Shown here: in pieces, positions 16,806 through 27,840 of the stretch
Numbering within the stretch: the first letter of the stretch is position 1
Layout of the letters: every line of letters starts with the position of its first letter
DNA from: Acidithiobacillus marinus
GTDB taxonomy: Bacteria; Pseudomonadota; Gammaproteobacteria; Acidithiobacillales; Acidithiobacillaceae
NCBI RefSeq assembly: GCF_002847505.1
Contig: NZ_MXAV01000002.1
Location: forward strand, 1-41,928
Length of the DNA stretch: 41,928 bases
Direction of reading: 5' to 3'
The notes under the pieces: generated by a model
Databases searched by the model: none
Seen by the model: only the letters and a program-made list of their open reading frames with translations
What the model was told of the DNA's origin: nothing
Position numbers and translations under genes: made by a program

Positions 16806-17631
16806 CGTTCTCATTCCTGAAGCTTGCTTCTGCGGCATCCATTTCATCGGCGGCACTACGTTCAGGGATCTGCTCGTCTTCATCGTTGCTTTCTTCCACC
16901 ACCGGTTTAGGTGTCGGTATTCTGGCCGCGAAGAACAGGCCCAGCTCAAAGAGCATGTACATGGGGATGAGAAGCAGCACCATGGACATGACATCGGGAG
17001 GACTCAGAATGGCTGAGGCAATGGCGCAGATTAAAAAAGCGTAGCGTCGGCTTCGCTTTAATGTGGCGACCTGAAGAATACCCACGCGCACCAGTACAAC
17101 AATCAAAATGGGAATCTGAAAAGCCAGACCAAATGCCAGAGAAAACTTCACGATCAGGGCCAGATAACTGTCCACTTTTGGCATGGCGGTAATATCCGAC
17201 CCGGAGAAGCTGGTAAAAAAGCGAAAAGCGTTGGGAAAAACGATAAAGTATGCGAAGAGCATACCGCCCACAAACAAAAAAATGGAAGCAAATATAAGCG
17301 GGAAAAAAGCCCTGCGCTCGTGTTCATACAAGCCTGGAGCCAGGAATGCCCAGAATTGATAAAGCACCACCGGCAACGCGATCACAAAGCCTGAAATCAG
17401 GGATAATTGTACATAGGTCAGAAATACTTCCGGAAGGCTGGTGTAAATCAGATGGCTGCCCTTGGGCAGAACGGCAATCAGGGGAGCGGCGAGAATATTA
17501 TAAATACTTTTGGAGAATGGATAGGAGACCAGGAAGCCGACAAAAATAGCAATAATAGCAATCAGTACCCTTCGGCGCAGTTCCAGCAAGTGACCGATAA
17601 AGGTGTTTTCCGCCAGCTTCTCCTTCTCCAT
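16789..17631 (-). CDS. tatC: Sec-independent protein translocase TatC
   Basis: TatC is the multispanning receptor that recognises twin-arginine signal peptides of folded proteins. The 280-residue protein shows the family N-terminus (FIGHLLELRRR), six hydrophobic segments up to about residue 240, LPVVLYQFWAFLAPGLYEHERR with the conserved first-loop and Glu region, and FGLAFQIPI. The C-terminal tail after about residue 245 is acidic and longer than in E. coli (ESNDEDEQIPERSAADEMDAAEA). The gene is separated from tatB by 128 bases in which I see no gene, and its stop lies in a strong hairpin. In an acidophile, Tat exports cofactor-bearing periplasmic proteins such as Rieske and copper proteins. 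Confidence 0.97.
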   Translation of the reverse strand: MEKEKLAENTFIGHLLELRRRVLIAIIAIFVGFLVSYPFSKSIYNILAAPLIAVLPKGSHLIYTSLPEVFLTYVQLSLISGFVIALPVVLYQFWAFLAPGLYEHERRAFFPLIFASIFLFVGGMLFAYFIVFPNAFRFFTSFSGSDITAMPKVDSYLALIVKFSLAFGLAFQIPILIVVLVRVGILQVATLKRSRRYAFLICAIASAILSPPDVMSMVLLLIPMYMLFELGLFFAARIPTPKPVVEESNDEDEQIPERSAADEMDAAEASFRNENGDDQK

Positions 17632-17759
17632 GTTTATACAATTTCCTCAGGCGGAATATCAGAGATAAAGTAAAAACGACAAGATGAGATGATTCCAGAA
17701 ATCAACGGAAAACCGAGGGCATTGAAGCTCATCAATCCATTAGCGGGCTTGTAAATGCA

Positions 17760-18161
17760 TTAATGAAGCCGATCTTCCGGGCCGGGACGGTCTTCAGCAT
17801 GAATGCTTGGCGGGAAGGTATCAATATCCAGTTCTGCCTGCCGACCAACATGGCTCTCCGGTGGGGACACAGTGGCGCTGACTGGTGCGTTTTCGCTGCT
17901 CGCCCGTAAGGTGGACGATGCAGTAATGTCACCAGGCAGCAATTCCTCATTGGCGTAATCCCTGAGATTGTCGGCCTCTTTGCGCAACTCGTCCAGCAAA
18001 AGCTGCTGCTCTACTTCGGAGCGCAGACCGGTCATGGTACGACGCATTACCCCGTACCATTTCCCCGCCGTACGTGCCATCTCAGGCATTTTCTCGGGTC
18101 CGACCACGAGCAGGACAATAATCCCGAGAAGCGCCAGTTCGCCAAAACTGAAATCAAACAT
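17760..18161 (-). CDS. tatB: Sec-independent protein translocase TatB
   Basis: The 133-residue protein begins MFDFSFGELALLGIIVLLVVGPEKMPEMAR-type: a short periplasmic tip with the conserved Glu, one membrane helix, the GPEKMP hinge and an amphipathic helix, followed by a charged, Pro/Ser-rich tail. The FSFGELALL and VVGPEKMP motifs mark TatB rather than TatA. TatB forms the substrate receptor with TatC. It lies six bases after tatA in the same operon. Confidence 0.95.
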   Translation of the reverse strand: MFDFSFGELALLGIIVLLVVGPEKMPEMARTAGKWYGVMRRTMTGLRSEVEQQLLLDELRKEADNLRDYANEELLPGDITASSTLRASSENAPVSATVSPPESHVGRQAELDIDTFPPSIHAEDRPGPEDRLH

Positions 18162-18167
18162 GGCGGA

Positions 18168-18389
18168 TCAACGATTGACGGTTTCGTGCTCTTTACTGGG
18201 CTGGACACTGGCATCTATGGTATGACCGATGCTCGCGTCCTTTTTTTCTTCCTCTTCCTTAACGGCGGAGCGGAAGCTTTTGATGGCGGAACCCAGATCC
18301 GAACCGACATTACGTAATTTGGCGGTTCCAAAAAGCGCTACCACAATCAATAAAATGATCACTAAATGCCAGATACTAAAAGCGCCCAT
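18168..18389 (-). CDS. tatA: Sec-independent protein translocase TatA
   Basis: This is a small 73-residue protein with a single N-terminal membrane helix ([18 protein letters not shown]), the [11 protein letters not shown] amphipathic helix (here [17 protein letters not shown]) and a charged tail (KEEEEKKD). The FGTAKLRN hinge, without GPEK, marks it as TatA, the pore-forming subunit. The ATG at 18389 has AAGGAG seven bases upstream; the codon before it is an in-frame GTG. It follows hisIE by 74 bases, and a short GC-rich inverted repeat (GCCCCGAGGGGC, 18403-18414) lies in the gap. Confidence 0.95.
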   Translation of the reverse strand: MGAFSIWHLVIILLIVVALFGTAKLRNVGSDLGSAIKSFRSAVKEEEEKKDASIGHTIDASVQPSKEHETVNR

Positions 18390-18463
18390 CACTGCTCTCC
18401 TTGCCCCGAGGGGCTATGCGCTACAAGCTAACTCTTTGACCATAGGAAAAAGTATTGGTTGCG

Positions 18464-19195
18464 TCAAGCTGGTGGACGGCGTGCTGCCTTTTCCTCCAGA
18501 CCGGAAACACCCTCACGTCTTGCCAGTTCACCGAGGACGTCATCAATATGCAATTCCTGTTCCTCCAAGGCGACCATCATGTGAAAGAGCAGATCGGCGG
18601 CTTCGGCAATAATCTGTTTTTGCTCATGATTTTTGCATGCCAGAACAAACTCCGTGGCTTCTTCACCGACTTTTTTCAAAATCCGGTCCTGTCCGCCATG
18701 GAGCAGCTGCGCCACGTAGGACTGGCCGGGATCAGCCTGCCGGCGTTGCTGCAGGGTGGCCTGCAGGCTGTCGAGAATGCTGCCGGGCGGCGGTGCCTGG
18801 TGTTGCCAGCCATCGCTGCCCGCCACCCCCTGAAAAAAACAGGTGGGCTCTCCGGTATGGCAGGCTGCTCCTTCCTGAATGACGCGCATCAGCAGGGTAT
18901 CTCCATCACAATCCAGCCGTAGGTCGACCAGGTGCTGATAATGCCCGGAGCTTTCGCCCTTGCGCCACAGTGCCTGGCGGGAGCGTGACCAGTAGGTGCC
19001 CATCTGGTCCTGTAGCGTTGCCTGGAGGGCTTCGGCATTCATCCATGCCAGCATCAATACCTGACCGGTGCGGGCATCCTGGGTGATGGTGGGTACCAGA
19101 CCATCGGCATTCCAGCGGATCGCCGTCAGCAGCTCCCTGTATTGTTTGTCACCCATGTGCTTGTCCATCTCCATCAGTGTCTCATGCTTGCTCAT
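18464..19195 (-). CDS. hisI: HisIE, phosphoribosyl-AMP cyclohydrolase / phosphoribosyl-ATP pyrophosphatase
   Basis: This bifunctional enzyme carries out steps two and three of histidine synthesis. The N-terminal HisI domain shows [42 protein letters not shown] and the zinc ligands in [13 protein letters not shown]. The C-terminal HisE domain has [25 protein letters not shown] and the acidic [11 protein letters not shown]. The order HisI-HisE is that of HisIE fusions. The start is uncertain: 19195 is used, but ATGs at 19174 and 19159 are possible, all upstream of the first conserved residue. The open frame upstream of 19195 only mirrors hisF. It is the last his gene before tatA. Confidence 0.93.
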   Translation of the reverse strand: MSKHETLMEMDKHMGDKQYRELLTAIRWNADGLVPTITQDARTGQVLMLAWMNAEALQATLQDQMGTYWSRSRQALWRKGESSGHYQHLVDLRLDCDGDTLLMRVIQEGAACHTGEPTCFFQGVAGSDGWQHQAPPPGSILDSLQATLQQRRQADPGQSYVAQLLHGGQDRILKKVGEEATEFVLACKNHEQKQIIAEAADLLFHMMVALEEQELHIDDVLGELARREGVSGLEEKAARRPPA

Positions 19196-19238
19196 TGAAT
19201 ACGCAAAATATTCGCGGCTGGATGCAAGCCCACGATTT

Positions 19239-20000
19239 TCAGGTCGATTCCCGTACGGGAATGCCGGACTTGGCCATCTCGGCCTTGACCTCAGCAATAC
19301 GAAACTGGCCAAAATGAAAGACGCTGGCGGCCAGGACCGCATCAGCATGGCCTTGCAATATCCCTTCGGCAAAATGATGGATGGCGCCGACGCCGCCCGA
19401 AGCAATGACCGGAACTGCAACCGCATCGCTGACTGCGCGGGTGAGATCCAGATCAAATCCCAGGCCGGTACCATCGCGGTCCATGCTGGTCAGTAGAATT
19501 TCACCAGCGCCGTATTCTGCCATGCGTTGGGCCCAGTTCACTGCGTCAAGGCCGGTGGCGTGACGGCCGCCATGGGTAAATACTTCCCAATGATCTCCTA
19601 CCCGCTTGGCATCAATGGCCACGACGATGCAGGAGTTACCGAAACGCCGGGCTGCCGTCCGCACCAGTTCCGGTTCCTTGACAGCGGCGCTGTTGATGCT
19701 GATCTTGTCAGCACCCGCCAATAAGATTTGCCGGATGTCTTCTACGCTGCGCACCCCACCACCGACGGTCAAGGGAATGAATACCTGGGCGGCAACAGCA
19801 GAAACTACATCGGCGAGGGTACCTCTTTGTTCATGGCTGGCTGAAATATCGAGAAAGGTCAGTTCATCCGCCCCTTCGTCGTTGTAGCGCTTTGCGACCT
19901 CTACGGGATCGCCGGCATCGCGCAGGGCCACAAACTGGACGCCCTTGACGACGCGTCCGTGGTCAATATCCAGACAGGGAATGATGCGCTTGGCGAGCAT
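19239..20000 (-). CDS. hisF: HisF, imidazole glycerol phosphate synthase cyclase subunit
   Basis: HisF takes ammonia from HisH and turns PRFAR into IGP and AICAR. The 253-residue TIM barrel starts [13 protein letters not shown], carrying the catalytic Asp11, and has [47 protein letters not shown], and TSMDRDGT with the second catalytic Asp, then PVIASGGVG. The family N-terminus fixes the ATG at 20000, although its AGGAGG lies directly against the ATG with no spacer and overlaps the hisA stop, so translation probably depends on coupling to hisA. Confidence 0.97.
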   Translation of the reverse strand: MLAKRIIPCLDIDHGRVVKGVQFVALRDAGDPVEVAKRYNDEGADELTFLDISASHEQRGTLADVVSAVAAQVFIPLTVGGGVRSVEDIRQILLAGADKISINSAAVKEPELVRTAARRFGNSCIVVAIDAKRVGDHWEVFTHGGRHATGLDAVNWAQRMAEYGAGEILLTSMDRDGTGLGFDLDLTRAVSDAVAVPVIASGGVGAIHHFAEGILQGHADAVLAASVFHFGQFRIAEVKAEMAKSGIPVREST

Positions 20001-20004
20001 CCTC

Positions 20005-20733
20005 CTAAGCCTCGGCCTGAGCACGGGCACTGGCGAAATCCAAGCTGCCTTCATAAATGGCCCGACCGGTGATGGCGCCGGTAATACCATCTTCTTCATG
20101 GGCCTTGAGTTCCAGCACCTGCTGCAAATCGGCAATTCCTCCGGAGGCGATGACGGGAATCGGCACTGCCTGAGCCAGCGCGACGGTGGCAGGAATGTTG
20201 GGTCCGTTCAACATGCCATCGCGGCTGATATCTGTATATATGATGGCTTCGATACCATCAGCAGCAAAATGTTGGGCCAGATCTACCGGATCATGACGCG
20301 ACAGCTTGGACCAGCCTTCGGTGGCGACTTTCCCGTCCCGGGCGTCGATGCCGACCATGATGTGCCCCGGAAAACTGACGGCCGCGTCTCGCACGAATCC
20401 CGGAGCCTTGACAGCCTGTGTGCCGATGATGACATAGCGGACTCCCGCCTGGATGTAGATTTCGATTTGTTCCTCACTGCGGATGCCGCCACCGACCTGG
20501 ATTTCCAGATCGGGAAAGCGGTCGCAGATAGCGGCAATAGCCTGAGCATTGACGGGGGTGCCTTGGACCGCACCATCCAGATCGACAATATGCAGGCGTT
20601 TGGCGCCACCATCCACCCAGCGCTGGGCAGTGGCTACGGGGTCATCGGAAAAAATGGTATGGTCTTCCATCCGTCCCTGGCGCAAGCGCACACAACTCCC
20701 GCCCTTGAGGTCGATGGCCGGAATCAACAACAT
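20005..20733 (-). CDS. hisA: HisA, ProFAR isomerase
   Basis: HisA isomerises the aminoaldose ProFAR to the aminoketose PRFAR. The 242-residue half-repeat TIM barrel shows [16 protein letters not shown] with the catalytic Asp8, [32 protein letters not shown] with the second catalytic Asp, and PVIASGGI. The start has GGAGG eight bases upstream. It lies 38 bases after hisH and five bases before hisF, in biosynthetic-operon order. Confidence 0.97.
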   Translation of the reverse strand: MLLIPAIDLKGGSCVRLRQGRMEDHTIFSDDPVATAQRWVDGGAKRLHIVDLDGAVQGTPVNAQAIAAICDRFPDLEIQVGGGIRSEEQIEIYIQAGVRYVIIGTQAVKAPGFVRDAAVSFPGHIMVGIDARDGKVATEGWSKLSRHDPVDLAQHFAADGIEAIIYTDISRDGMLNGPNIPATVALAQAVPIPVIASGGIADLQQVLELKAHEEDGITGAITGRAIYEGSLDFASARAQAEA

Positions 20734-20771
20734 GACAACATCCTCCGTAAATTCACTTTTACATCATCTGC

Positions 20772-21437
20772 TTAAATGACACATTGGGAGCCGCAATCGC
20801 CATCCCAGGTCAGAAAATTACCGAGCAGGCGGAGTCCGGCATTGCCGCTTTTTTCCGGGTGACATTGCAAGGCAAATAGATTGTCTGCCGCCACTGCTGC
20901 GCAGAAAGGGAAAGCGTAGTCGCTGAAGGCTGCCAGAATTTCCGGTGCCGCAGGCTCCACGTAGTAGGAATGCACAAAGTAAAACTGAGCATTCTGAGGG
21001 ACACTGGCAAAAAGCGGATGATCCACCAATTGATGCAATTCATTCCAACCCATATGGGGGATTTTCAGGCGTTGGCCATCAGGTTTTTGCAGGGTTTCTT
21101 CGGGAAAAGGAATGACCCGCCCCGGCAGCAGGCCAAGCCCGGCATGTTCGCCATGTTCTGCGCTACTGTCCATGAGCATTTGCATCCCCAGGCAGATCCC
21201 CAGAAAGGGACGGGTCTGGGCTGCCACCCGGACAAAATCACTGAGTTCACGGGCTTCCAGGGCGGCCATGCAATCCCCGAAAGCACCGACACCGGGAAAA
21301 ATGATCCGATCGGTAGTGGCCAGTTCGCTCACCTGATCGCTGACGACGGCTTTACCACCCAGATATTCCACGGCTTTGGCCACGGAATACAAATTGCCCA
21401 TGCCATAATCAACAATGCCCACCCGCGCGCCATTCAT
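20772..21437 (-). CDS. hisH: HisH, imidazole glycerol phosphate synthase glutaminase subunit
   Basis: This class I glutamine amidotransferase of 221 residues supplies ammonia to HisF. The nucleophile is in [12 protein letters not shown] and the His-Glu pair in [12 protein letters not shown]; the N-terminus [17 protein letters not shown] and the [11 protein letters not shown] oxyanion strand are typical. The ATG overlaps the hisB stop by four bases. The stop is followed by 38 bases with the hisA ribosome-binding site. Confidence 0.97.
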   Translation of the reverse strand: MNGARVGIVDYGMGNLYSVAKAVEYLGGKAVVSDQVSELATTDRIIFPGVGAFGDCMAALEARELSDFVRVAAQTRPFLGICLGMQMLMDSSAEHGEHAGLGLLPGRVIPFPEETLQKPDGQRLKIPHMGWNELHQLVDHPLFASVPQNAQFYFVHSYYVEPAAPEILAAFSDYAFPFCAAVAADNLFALQCHPEKSGNAGLRLLGNFLTWDGDCGSQCVI

Positions 21438-22033
21438 AGGCTCAGAGTACCTTTGGTGCTGGGCACATGGCCGGCCATGCGCGGATCGGGAGTAATGGCC
21501 ATACGCAGGGCGCGGCCACAGGCCTTGAACAGGGTTTCGGCAATGTGGTGGGTATTACGGCCGCGCAAGGCATCCAGATGCAGGGTGAGCATGGCATGGT
21601 TGACAAAACCCTGGAAAAACTCATGAAAAAGATCCACGTCAAAGCCGCCGACCTGGGCACGGGGGAACTCCACGGCAAAAACCAGACCCGGGCGACCGGA
21701 AAGGTCTACCACGACCCGGGACAAGGCTTCGTCCAGCGGCACATAGGCATGTCCGTAGCGCTGAATGCCAGATTTATCCCCTACCGCCTGAGCAAAGGCC
21801 TGGCCCAGCGTGATGCCGATGTCTTCGACGCTGTGGTGGGCATCAATATCCAGATCTCCCTGCGCCTGAATGTGCAGATCAAAAAGTCCATGGCGGACAA
21901 TCTGATGGATCATATGGTCCAGGAAAGGCAGGCCGGTGTGTAAATCTGCCTGGCCGCTGCCATCCAGGTTGAGCTGCACACGAATCTGGGTTTCCAGAGT
22001 GTTTCTTTCGACTTCGGCTTGACGCGACTTCAC
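21434..22033 (-). CDS. hisB: HisB, imidazole glycerol-phosphate dehydratase (monofunctional)
   Basis: The 199-residue enzyme dehydrates imidazole glycerol phosphate to imidazole acetol phosphate with two bound manganese ions. Metal-binding motifs are present: [31 protein letters not shown] and [11 protein letters not shown]. It lacks the histidinol-phosphate phosphatase domain found in the E. coli HisB fusion, so that activity must come from another gene outside the window. It overlaps hisC and hisH by four bases each. Confidence 0.97.
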   Translation of the reverse strand: MKSRQAEVERNTLETQIRVQLNLDGSGQADLHTGLPFLDHMIHQIVRHGLFDLHIQAQGDLDIDAHHSVEDIGITLGQAFAQAVGDKSGIQRYGHAYVPLDEALSRVVVDLSGRPGLVFAVEFPRAQVGGFDVDLFHEFFQGFVNHAMLTLHLDALRGRNTHHIAETLFKACGRALRMAITPDPRMAGHVPSTKGTLSL

Positions 22034-23097
22034 AGTAATGACTCCAGCACGGAGAGGAAACGATCATTTTCGGCGGGTTTGCCGACACTTACCCGCAGAT
22101 AGTCGCCGAGACGGGGGTGACCTGTAAAGGCCTTGATCAATACCCCGGCGTTTTTCAGGCCTTCATAAATGGCGGGAGCTTTGCCGGGAGCGTGAAACAG
22201 CAGGAAATTGGCGGCACTTGGCCATGTCTTCAGATGCAGGGTGGTGATGGCCTGGAACAGCCTTTCCCGTTCAGCCCGGAGAATCTCTGCCTGATTATCC
22301 AGCACTTGACTGTGCTGAAGAAAAAAAGCGGCGCTGCGCTGGGTGAGGACGTTGATGTTGTAGGGCAGGCGCAATTTATCCAGTTCCTGAATCCATGCGG
22401 TGGGCCCGGCGAGCATGCCCAGGCGTAATCCTGCCAGCCCCTCCTTGGACAGTGTGCGCAAGAGCAGCAGGTTGGGATGCTGTCCCAGTCTCCCGGCAAA
22501 AGTGGTCTGGCTGAAGGCATGATAGGCTTCATCCACCACAACCAAACCTGGCGCTGCCTGAATAATGGCCTCTAGAGCGGCCTCAGGGAACAGGCTGCCA
22601 CTGGGGTTGTTGGGCCAGTCGAGAAAAACGATGGCTGGCTGATCCTCGCTCATGGCCCGAAGCATGGCGGGCAGGTCCAGCTGAAATTCCGCATCCAGAG
22701 GCACACCGACAAAGGGCAGCCCCAACTGCTGGGCTAACAGGCGATACATGACAAAACTCGGATCTAGCGCCATGATCGGCCGCCTCGCCCCGGCTACGGC
22801 GGTGACCAGAATCTGAATCAACTCGTCGGAGCCGTTACCGAGCATCAGTTCGATGCCAGCTGGCAAGCCAATGTGGGTCTTGAGCGCAGTAATGAGGGAT
22901 TCGGGACGAGGATCCGGGTAGCGATTCAGCGGGGCATCCGTCAGGCTCTCCAGCCAGGCCTGGCGGAGCAGATCGGGAAGTCCATAGGGATTTTCCATGG
23001 CATCCAGTTTGATCAGCCCAGTACTGGGCGCGACCGCATAGGCCTTGCTGGCCAGTAGTTCCGGGCGCAGCAGCGCGGCCATCAGGCTGCTACTCAT
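22030..23097 (-). CDS. hisC: HisC, histidinol-phosphate aminotransferase
   Basis: This is a class I/II PLP-dependent aminotransferase of 355 residues. It shows [13 protein letters not shown] and LNRYPDP at the N-terminus, [30 protein letters not shown] and the PLP lysine in [16 protein letters not shown], ending with an arginine-containing [11 protein letters not shown]. These follow HisC, which uses glutamate to transaminate imidazole acetol phosphate. The ATG overlaps the hisD stop and the stop overlaps hisB. Confidence 0.96.
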   Translation of the reverse strand: MSSSLMAALLRPELLASKAYAVAPSTGLIKLDAMENPYGLPDLLRQAWLESLTDAPLNRYPDPRPESLITALKTHIGLPAGIELMLGNGSDELIQILVTAVAGARRPIMALDPSFVMYRLLAQQLGLPFVGVPLDAEFQLDLPAMLRAMSEDQPAIVFLDWPNNPSGSLFPEAALEAIIQAAPGLVVVDEAYHAFSQTTFAGRLGQHPNLLLLRTLSKEGLAGLRLGMLAGPTAWIQELDKLRLPYNINVLTQRSAAFFLQHSQVLDNQAEILRAERERLFQAITTLHLKTWPSAANFLLFHAPGKAPAIYEGLKNAGVLIKAFTGHPRLGDYLRVSVGKPAENDRFLSVLESLL

Positions 23098-24381
23098 GAT
23101 TGAGGGTCCGTCACCCGGCAGGCAGCCGAACGGGCATGGGCGGTCAAACCTTCCCCCAGGGCCAGGCGTTCGGCCAGACGCCCCAGGGTGTTGGCACCGG
23201 CGGAGCTGGCCTGAATCAAGCTGCTGCGCTTGACGAAATCATACACTCCCAGCGGGGAGGAGAAGCGGGCGCTGCCGCCCGTGGGCAGGACATGGTTGGG
23301 TCCTGCCACATAGTCACCCAAGGCTTCGCAACTGTGGATGCCCATAAAGATGGCGCCGGCATTGTGAATATCGGGCAACCAGCTTTCCGGGTCGCTGACG
23401 GCCAGTTCCAGGTGCTCGGCGGCGACCAGATTGGCAATATGGCAGGCCTCGGCGCGATCCCGCACACGGATGACCGCACCGCGATCGGCCCAGCTCTTGC
23501 CGGCGATGGGCGCACGGTCGAGCATGGTCAGGGCCTTGTCCACGGCGGCGACCACAGCTTCAATGTGGGCGTCATCCCAGCTGATAAAAATACTCTGGGC
23601 GATTTCATCATGTTCGGCCTGGGAGAGCAGATCCCAGGCCAGCCATTCCGCTGGTGCTGAAGCATCGCTGAGAACCAGGATTTCACTGGGTCCGGCAATC
23701 ATGTCTATGCCGACCCGACCAAAAACCATGCGTTTGGCAGTGGCCACATAAATATTGCCGGGCCCGACAATCTTGTCGACGGCGGGCACCGTCTCCGTGC
23801 CATAAGCCAGTGCGGCAACGGCCTGGGCACCACCGATGCGAAACACCCGATGCACGCCGGCAATGGCGGCAGCGGCCAGCACCCAGGGATTCACCTGCCC
23901 TTTGGGAGTGGGGACCACCATAATGATTTCTTCAACGCCGGCGACCTGGGCAGGAATCGCATTCATCAGGACGGAGCTGGGATAGGCCGCCTTGCCGCCG
24001 GGTACATAAATCCCCACGCGGGATAACGGAAGAATGCGTTGCCCCAGTCGGGTTCCATCGCTTTCCGTGAAGCTCCAGCTCGCACTGCGCTGATGTTCGT
24101 GATAACTGCGAATACGTTGGGCGGCGGCTTCTAAGGCTTCGCGCTGCAAAGGCTCCAGGCTGGTGAGGGCTTTTTCCAGATCTGCCCGGGGTATTTCCAG
24201 TTCGCCAGCGGTGCTGGTAGTGAGACCATCAAAACGCTCGGTAAAGCTGCGCAGGGCCGCATCGCCCTGATCTCGCACGGCCGTGACAATCTCCCTGACG
24301 CGGCTTTCCACCTGCATATCCAGATTGGCATCCCAATCATGCAGGGCATGAAATTGCCGGGTGAAATCGGGGTCGCGGGTG

Positions 24382-24395
<14 letters not shown>
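23094..24395 (-). CDS. hisD: HisD, histidinol dehydrogenase
   Basis: HisD oxidises histidinol to histidine in two NAD-dependent steps at a zinc site. The 433-residue protein has the family signature around [37 protein letters not shown] (a stretch near residues 212-248), the Gln/His zinc ligands in [13 protein letters not shown], the [10 protein letters not shown] segment and [19 protein letters not shown] with catalytic histidine. It overlaps hisG by 14 bases. Confidence 0.97.
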
Positions 24396-26330
<1,935 letters not shown>

Positions 26331-26654
26331 TCAGGCGCTTTGGGCTTTCTCCACCAGTTTCTGGAGTTCACCCTGCTGGTAGAGGTCAGACATGATATCG
26401 GAGCCGCCGACAAATTCACCCTGAATATAGAGCTGGGGAATGGTCGGCCAGCTGGAAAACTGCTTGATGCCATCGCGGATTTGCGGATCGGCCAGGACGT
26501 CTACGGTGAAAAGTTCCTTGACGCCGGATTGTTGCAGCAACTGTACCGCACGGGCAGAAAATCCGCACTGGGGAGCGCGGGGGTTACCCTTCATGTAGAG
26601 TACAACCGGATGCTTTCCAACTTGTTCCTGAATCAGTTCTTGAATGGTAGCCAT
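26331..26654 (-). CDS. grxD: Monothiol glutaredoxin (Grx4/GrxD type)
   Basis: This 107-residue thioredoxin-fold protein carries the monothiol active site CGFS at residues 30-33 (NPRAPQCGFSARAV), TVDVLADPQIRDGIKQFSSWPTIPQLYI and GGSDIM. CGFS glutaredoxins bind a bridging [2Fe-2S] cluster with glutathione and pass it on, usually in partnership with a BolA protein, which is encoded immediately upstream. The start has AGGA nine bases upstream. In an iron- or sulfur-oxidising acidophile this pair probably serves iron-sulfur assembly and iron sensing. Confidence 0.96.
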   Translation of the reverse strand: MATIQELIQEQVGKHPVVLYMKGNPRAPQCGFSARAVQLLQQSGVKELFTVDVLADPQIRDGIKQFSSWPTIPQLYIQGEFVGGSDIMSDLYQQGELQKLVEKAQSA

Positions 26655-26689
26655 GCTAATCCTCGTTACGTGTACAGCGTGAATGGGTT

Positions 26690-26944
26690 TCAGTGGCGGG
26701 TAGGGTGACGTATCTGTTCCGCCTGGTCAGGGGTGAGGGTGCGCAGGGACAAGGCATGGATTTCTTCACGCATGCGCTCGCCCAGGGCAGCATAAACCCG
26801 CTGGTGTTGCTTGACCGGGGACATGCCGACAAAAGAAGCCGAAATGACGAGCGCCTCGAAGTGGGCACCGTCATCTCCCAGTACTTCTACCTGGGCGTCC
26901 GGGAGTTCCTGCTGAATAAGTGATTTGATCAAGTTTGCGTTCAT
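26690..26944 (-). CDS. BolA-family protein (IbaG-like)
   Basis: The 84-residue protein follows the BolA fold, with ISASFVGMSPVKQHQRVYAALGERM matching the family core across residues 34-58 and the C-terminal IHALSLRTLTPDQ. BolA proteins bind [2Fe-2S] clusters together with CGFS glutaredoxins, and the partner gene lies 35 bases downstream. Its place before murA matches IbaG (YrbA). Unlike most loci of this kind, no mla phospholipid-transport genes precede it here. Confidence 0.93.
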   Translation of the reverse strand: MNANLIKSLIQQELPDAQVEVLGDDGAHFEALVISASFVGMSPVKQHQRVYAALGERMREEIHALSLRTLTPDQAEQIRHPTRH

Positions 26945-27015
26945 GAGATCTATTGTACCTCATCAGCAGTGATTTGTGATCCCCTGTGACTGGTTTTTCA
27001 ATACCCGATCCAATT

Positions 27016-27840
27016 CTACTGGCGGAGTTTGTAACCCCGATCCAGGAGGCGCCAAGCAAAAAAGCCGGTAATCAGTGCAAAGGCCAGGCTGACACCCAGG
27101 CTGACCCAGATACTGACATCCGAATCGGCAAAAAAACCGTAACGAAAACCATCAATGATATAGAAAAAGGGATTCACCAAAGAAATCTTCTGCCAGATAC
27201 CCGGCAAGGATTGCACCGAATAAAACACTCCGGCCAGAAAGGTCAGAGGCATGATGACAAAATTCTGGAAACCGGCGATCTGATCAAATTTTTCGGCCCA
27301 GAGCCCGGCGATAAGGCCCAGACTACCCATACCACTGGCTCCGAGGATAGCAAAAACCAAAATCCAGAAAGGGTGAAGAATGGGAATATGCAAATACAAC
27401 AAGGCCAGCGCAAAAATCGCCAGTCCCACCAAAAGGCCCCGAAACACCGAGGCGGATACCATGGCCGTAAATATTTCGCTGGGGGTGAGGGGGCTGAGCA
27501 GTACAAACACAATATTTCCGGTCACCTTGGACTGAATAAGGCTGGAGGAGCTGTTGGCAAAAGCGTTTTGCAAAACAGACATCATCATCAGACCGGGTAC
27601 AATGAAAGCCGTATAGCTCACGCCCGGATAGACGGTGACATGGCTGCCCAGCGCATGTCCAAACACCACCAGATAGAGGATGGTGGTAATGAGCGGAGCG
27701 GCAATGGTTTGCAGCCAGACTTTGCTGAAACGCAGAGTTTCCTTGTAAAACAGGGTCCAGGTGGGAGCCAGGCTGCCCTGGATGCGGGAAGAATTCCTGT
27801 TTTCAGGCATGGATTGAAGGTGGTTCGAGATTTCAGACAT
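27016..27840 (-). CDS. ABC-2 type transporter permease
   Basis: The 274-residue membrane protein has a cytosolic N-terminus, an amphipathic helix (TWTLFYKETLRFSKVWLQTI) and six membrane segments. APLITTILYLVVFGHALG, FIVPGLMMMSVLQNAF and MPLTFLAGVFYSVQSLPGIWQKISLVNPFFYIIDGFRYG match the YadH-type ABC-2 permease family. Such permeases usually pair with an ATPase encoded next to them (YadG); none is present in the window, with surA upstream and bolA downstream. The substrate is unknown. The start overlaps the surA stop by eight bases. Confidence 0.9.
   Translation of the reverse strand: MSEISNHLQSMPENRNSSRIQGSLAPTWTLFYKETLRFSKVWLQTIAAPLITTILYLVVFGHALGSHVTVYPGVSYTAFIVPGLMMMSVLQNAFANSSSSLIQSKVTGNIVFVLLSPLTPSEIFTAMVSASVFRGLLVGLAIFALALLYLHIPILHPFWILVFAILGASGMGSLGLIAGLWAEKFDQIAGFQNFVIMPLTFLAGVFYSVQSLPGIWQKISLVNPFFYIIDGFRYGFFADSDVSIWVSLGVSLAFALITGFFAWRLLDRGYKLRQ

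Noticed and set aside
18464-19474. hisIE extended upstream to 19474
   Set aside because: The extra 93 codons overlap hisF on the same strand in another frame and precede the HisI domain without any conserved residue; the start near 19195 is more sensible.
19945-20775. Long plus-strand open frame of 276 codons
   Set aside because: It lies antisense to hisA and the start of hisF, which have full family motifs; its translation has no recognisable domain. It is a shadow of GC-rich coding sequence.
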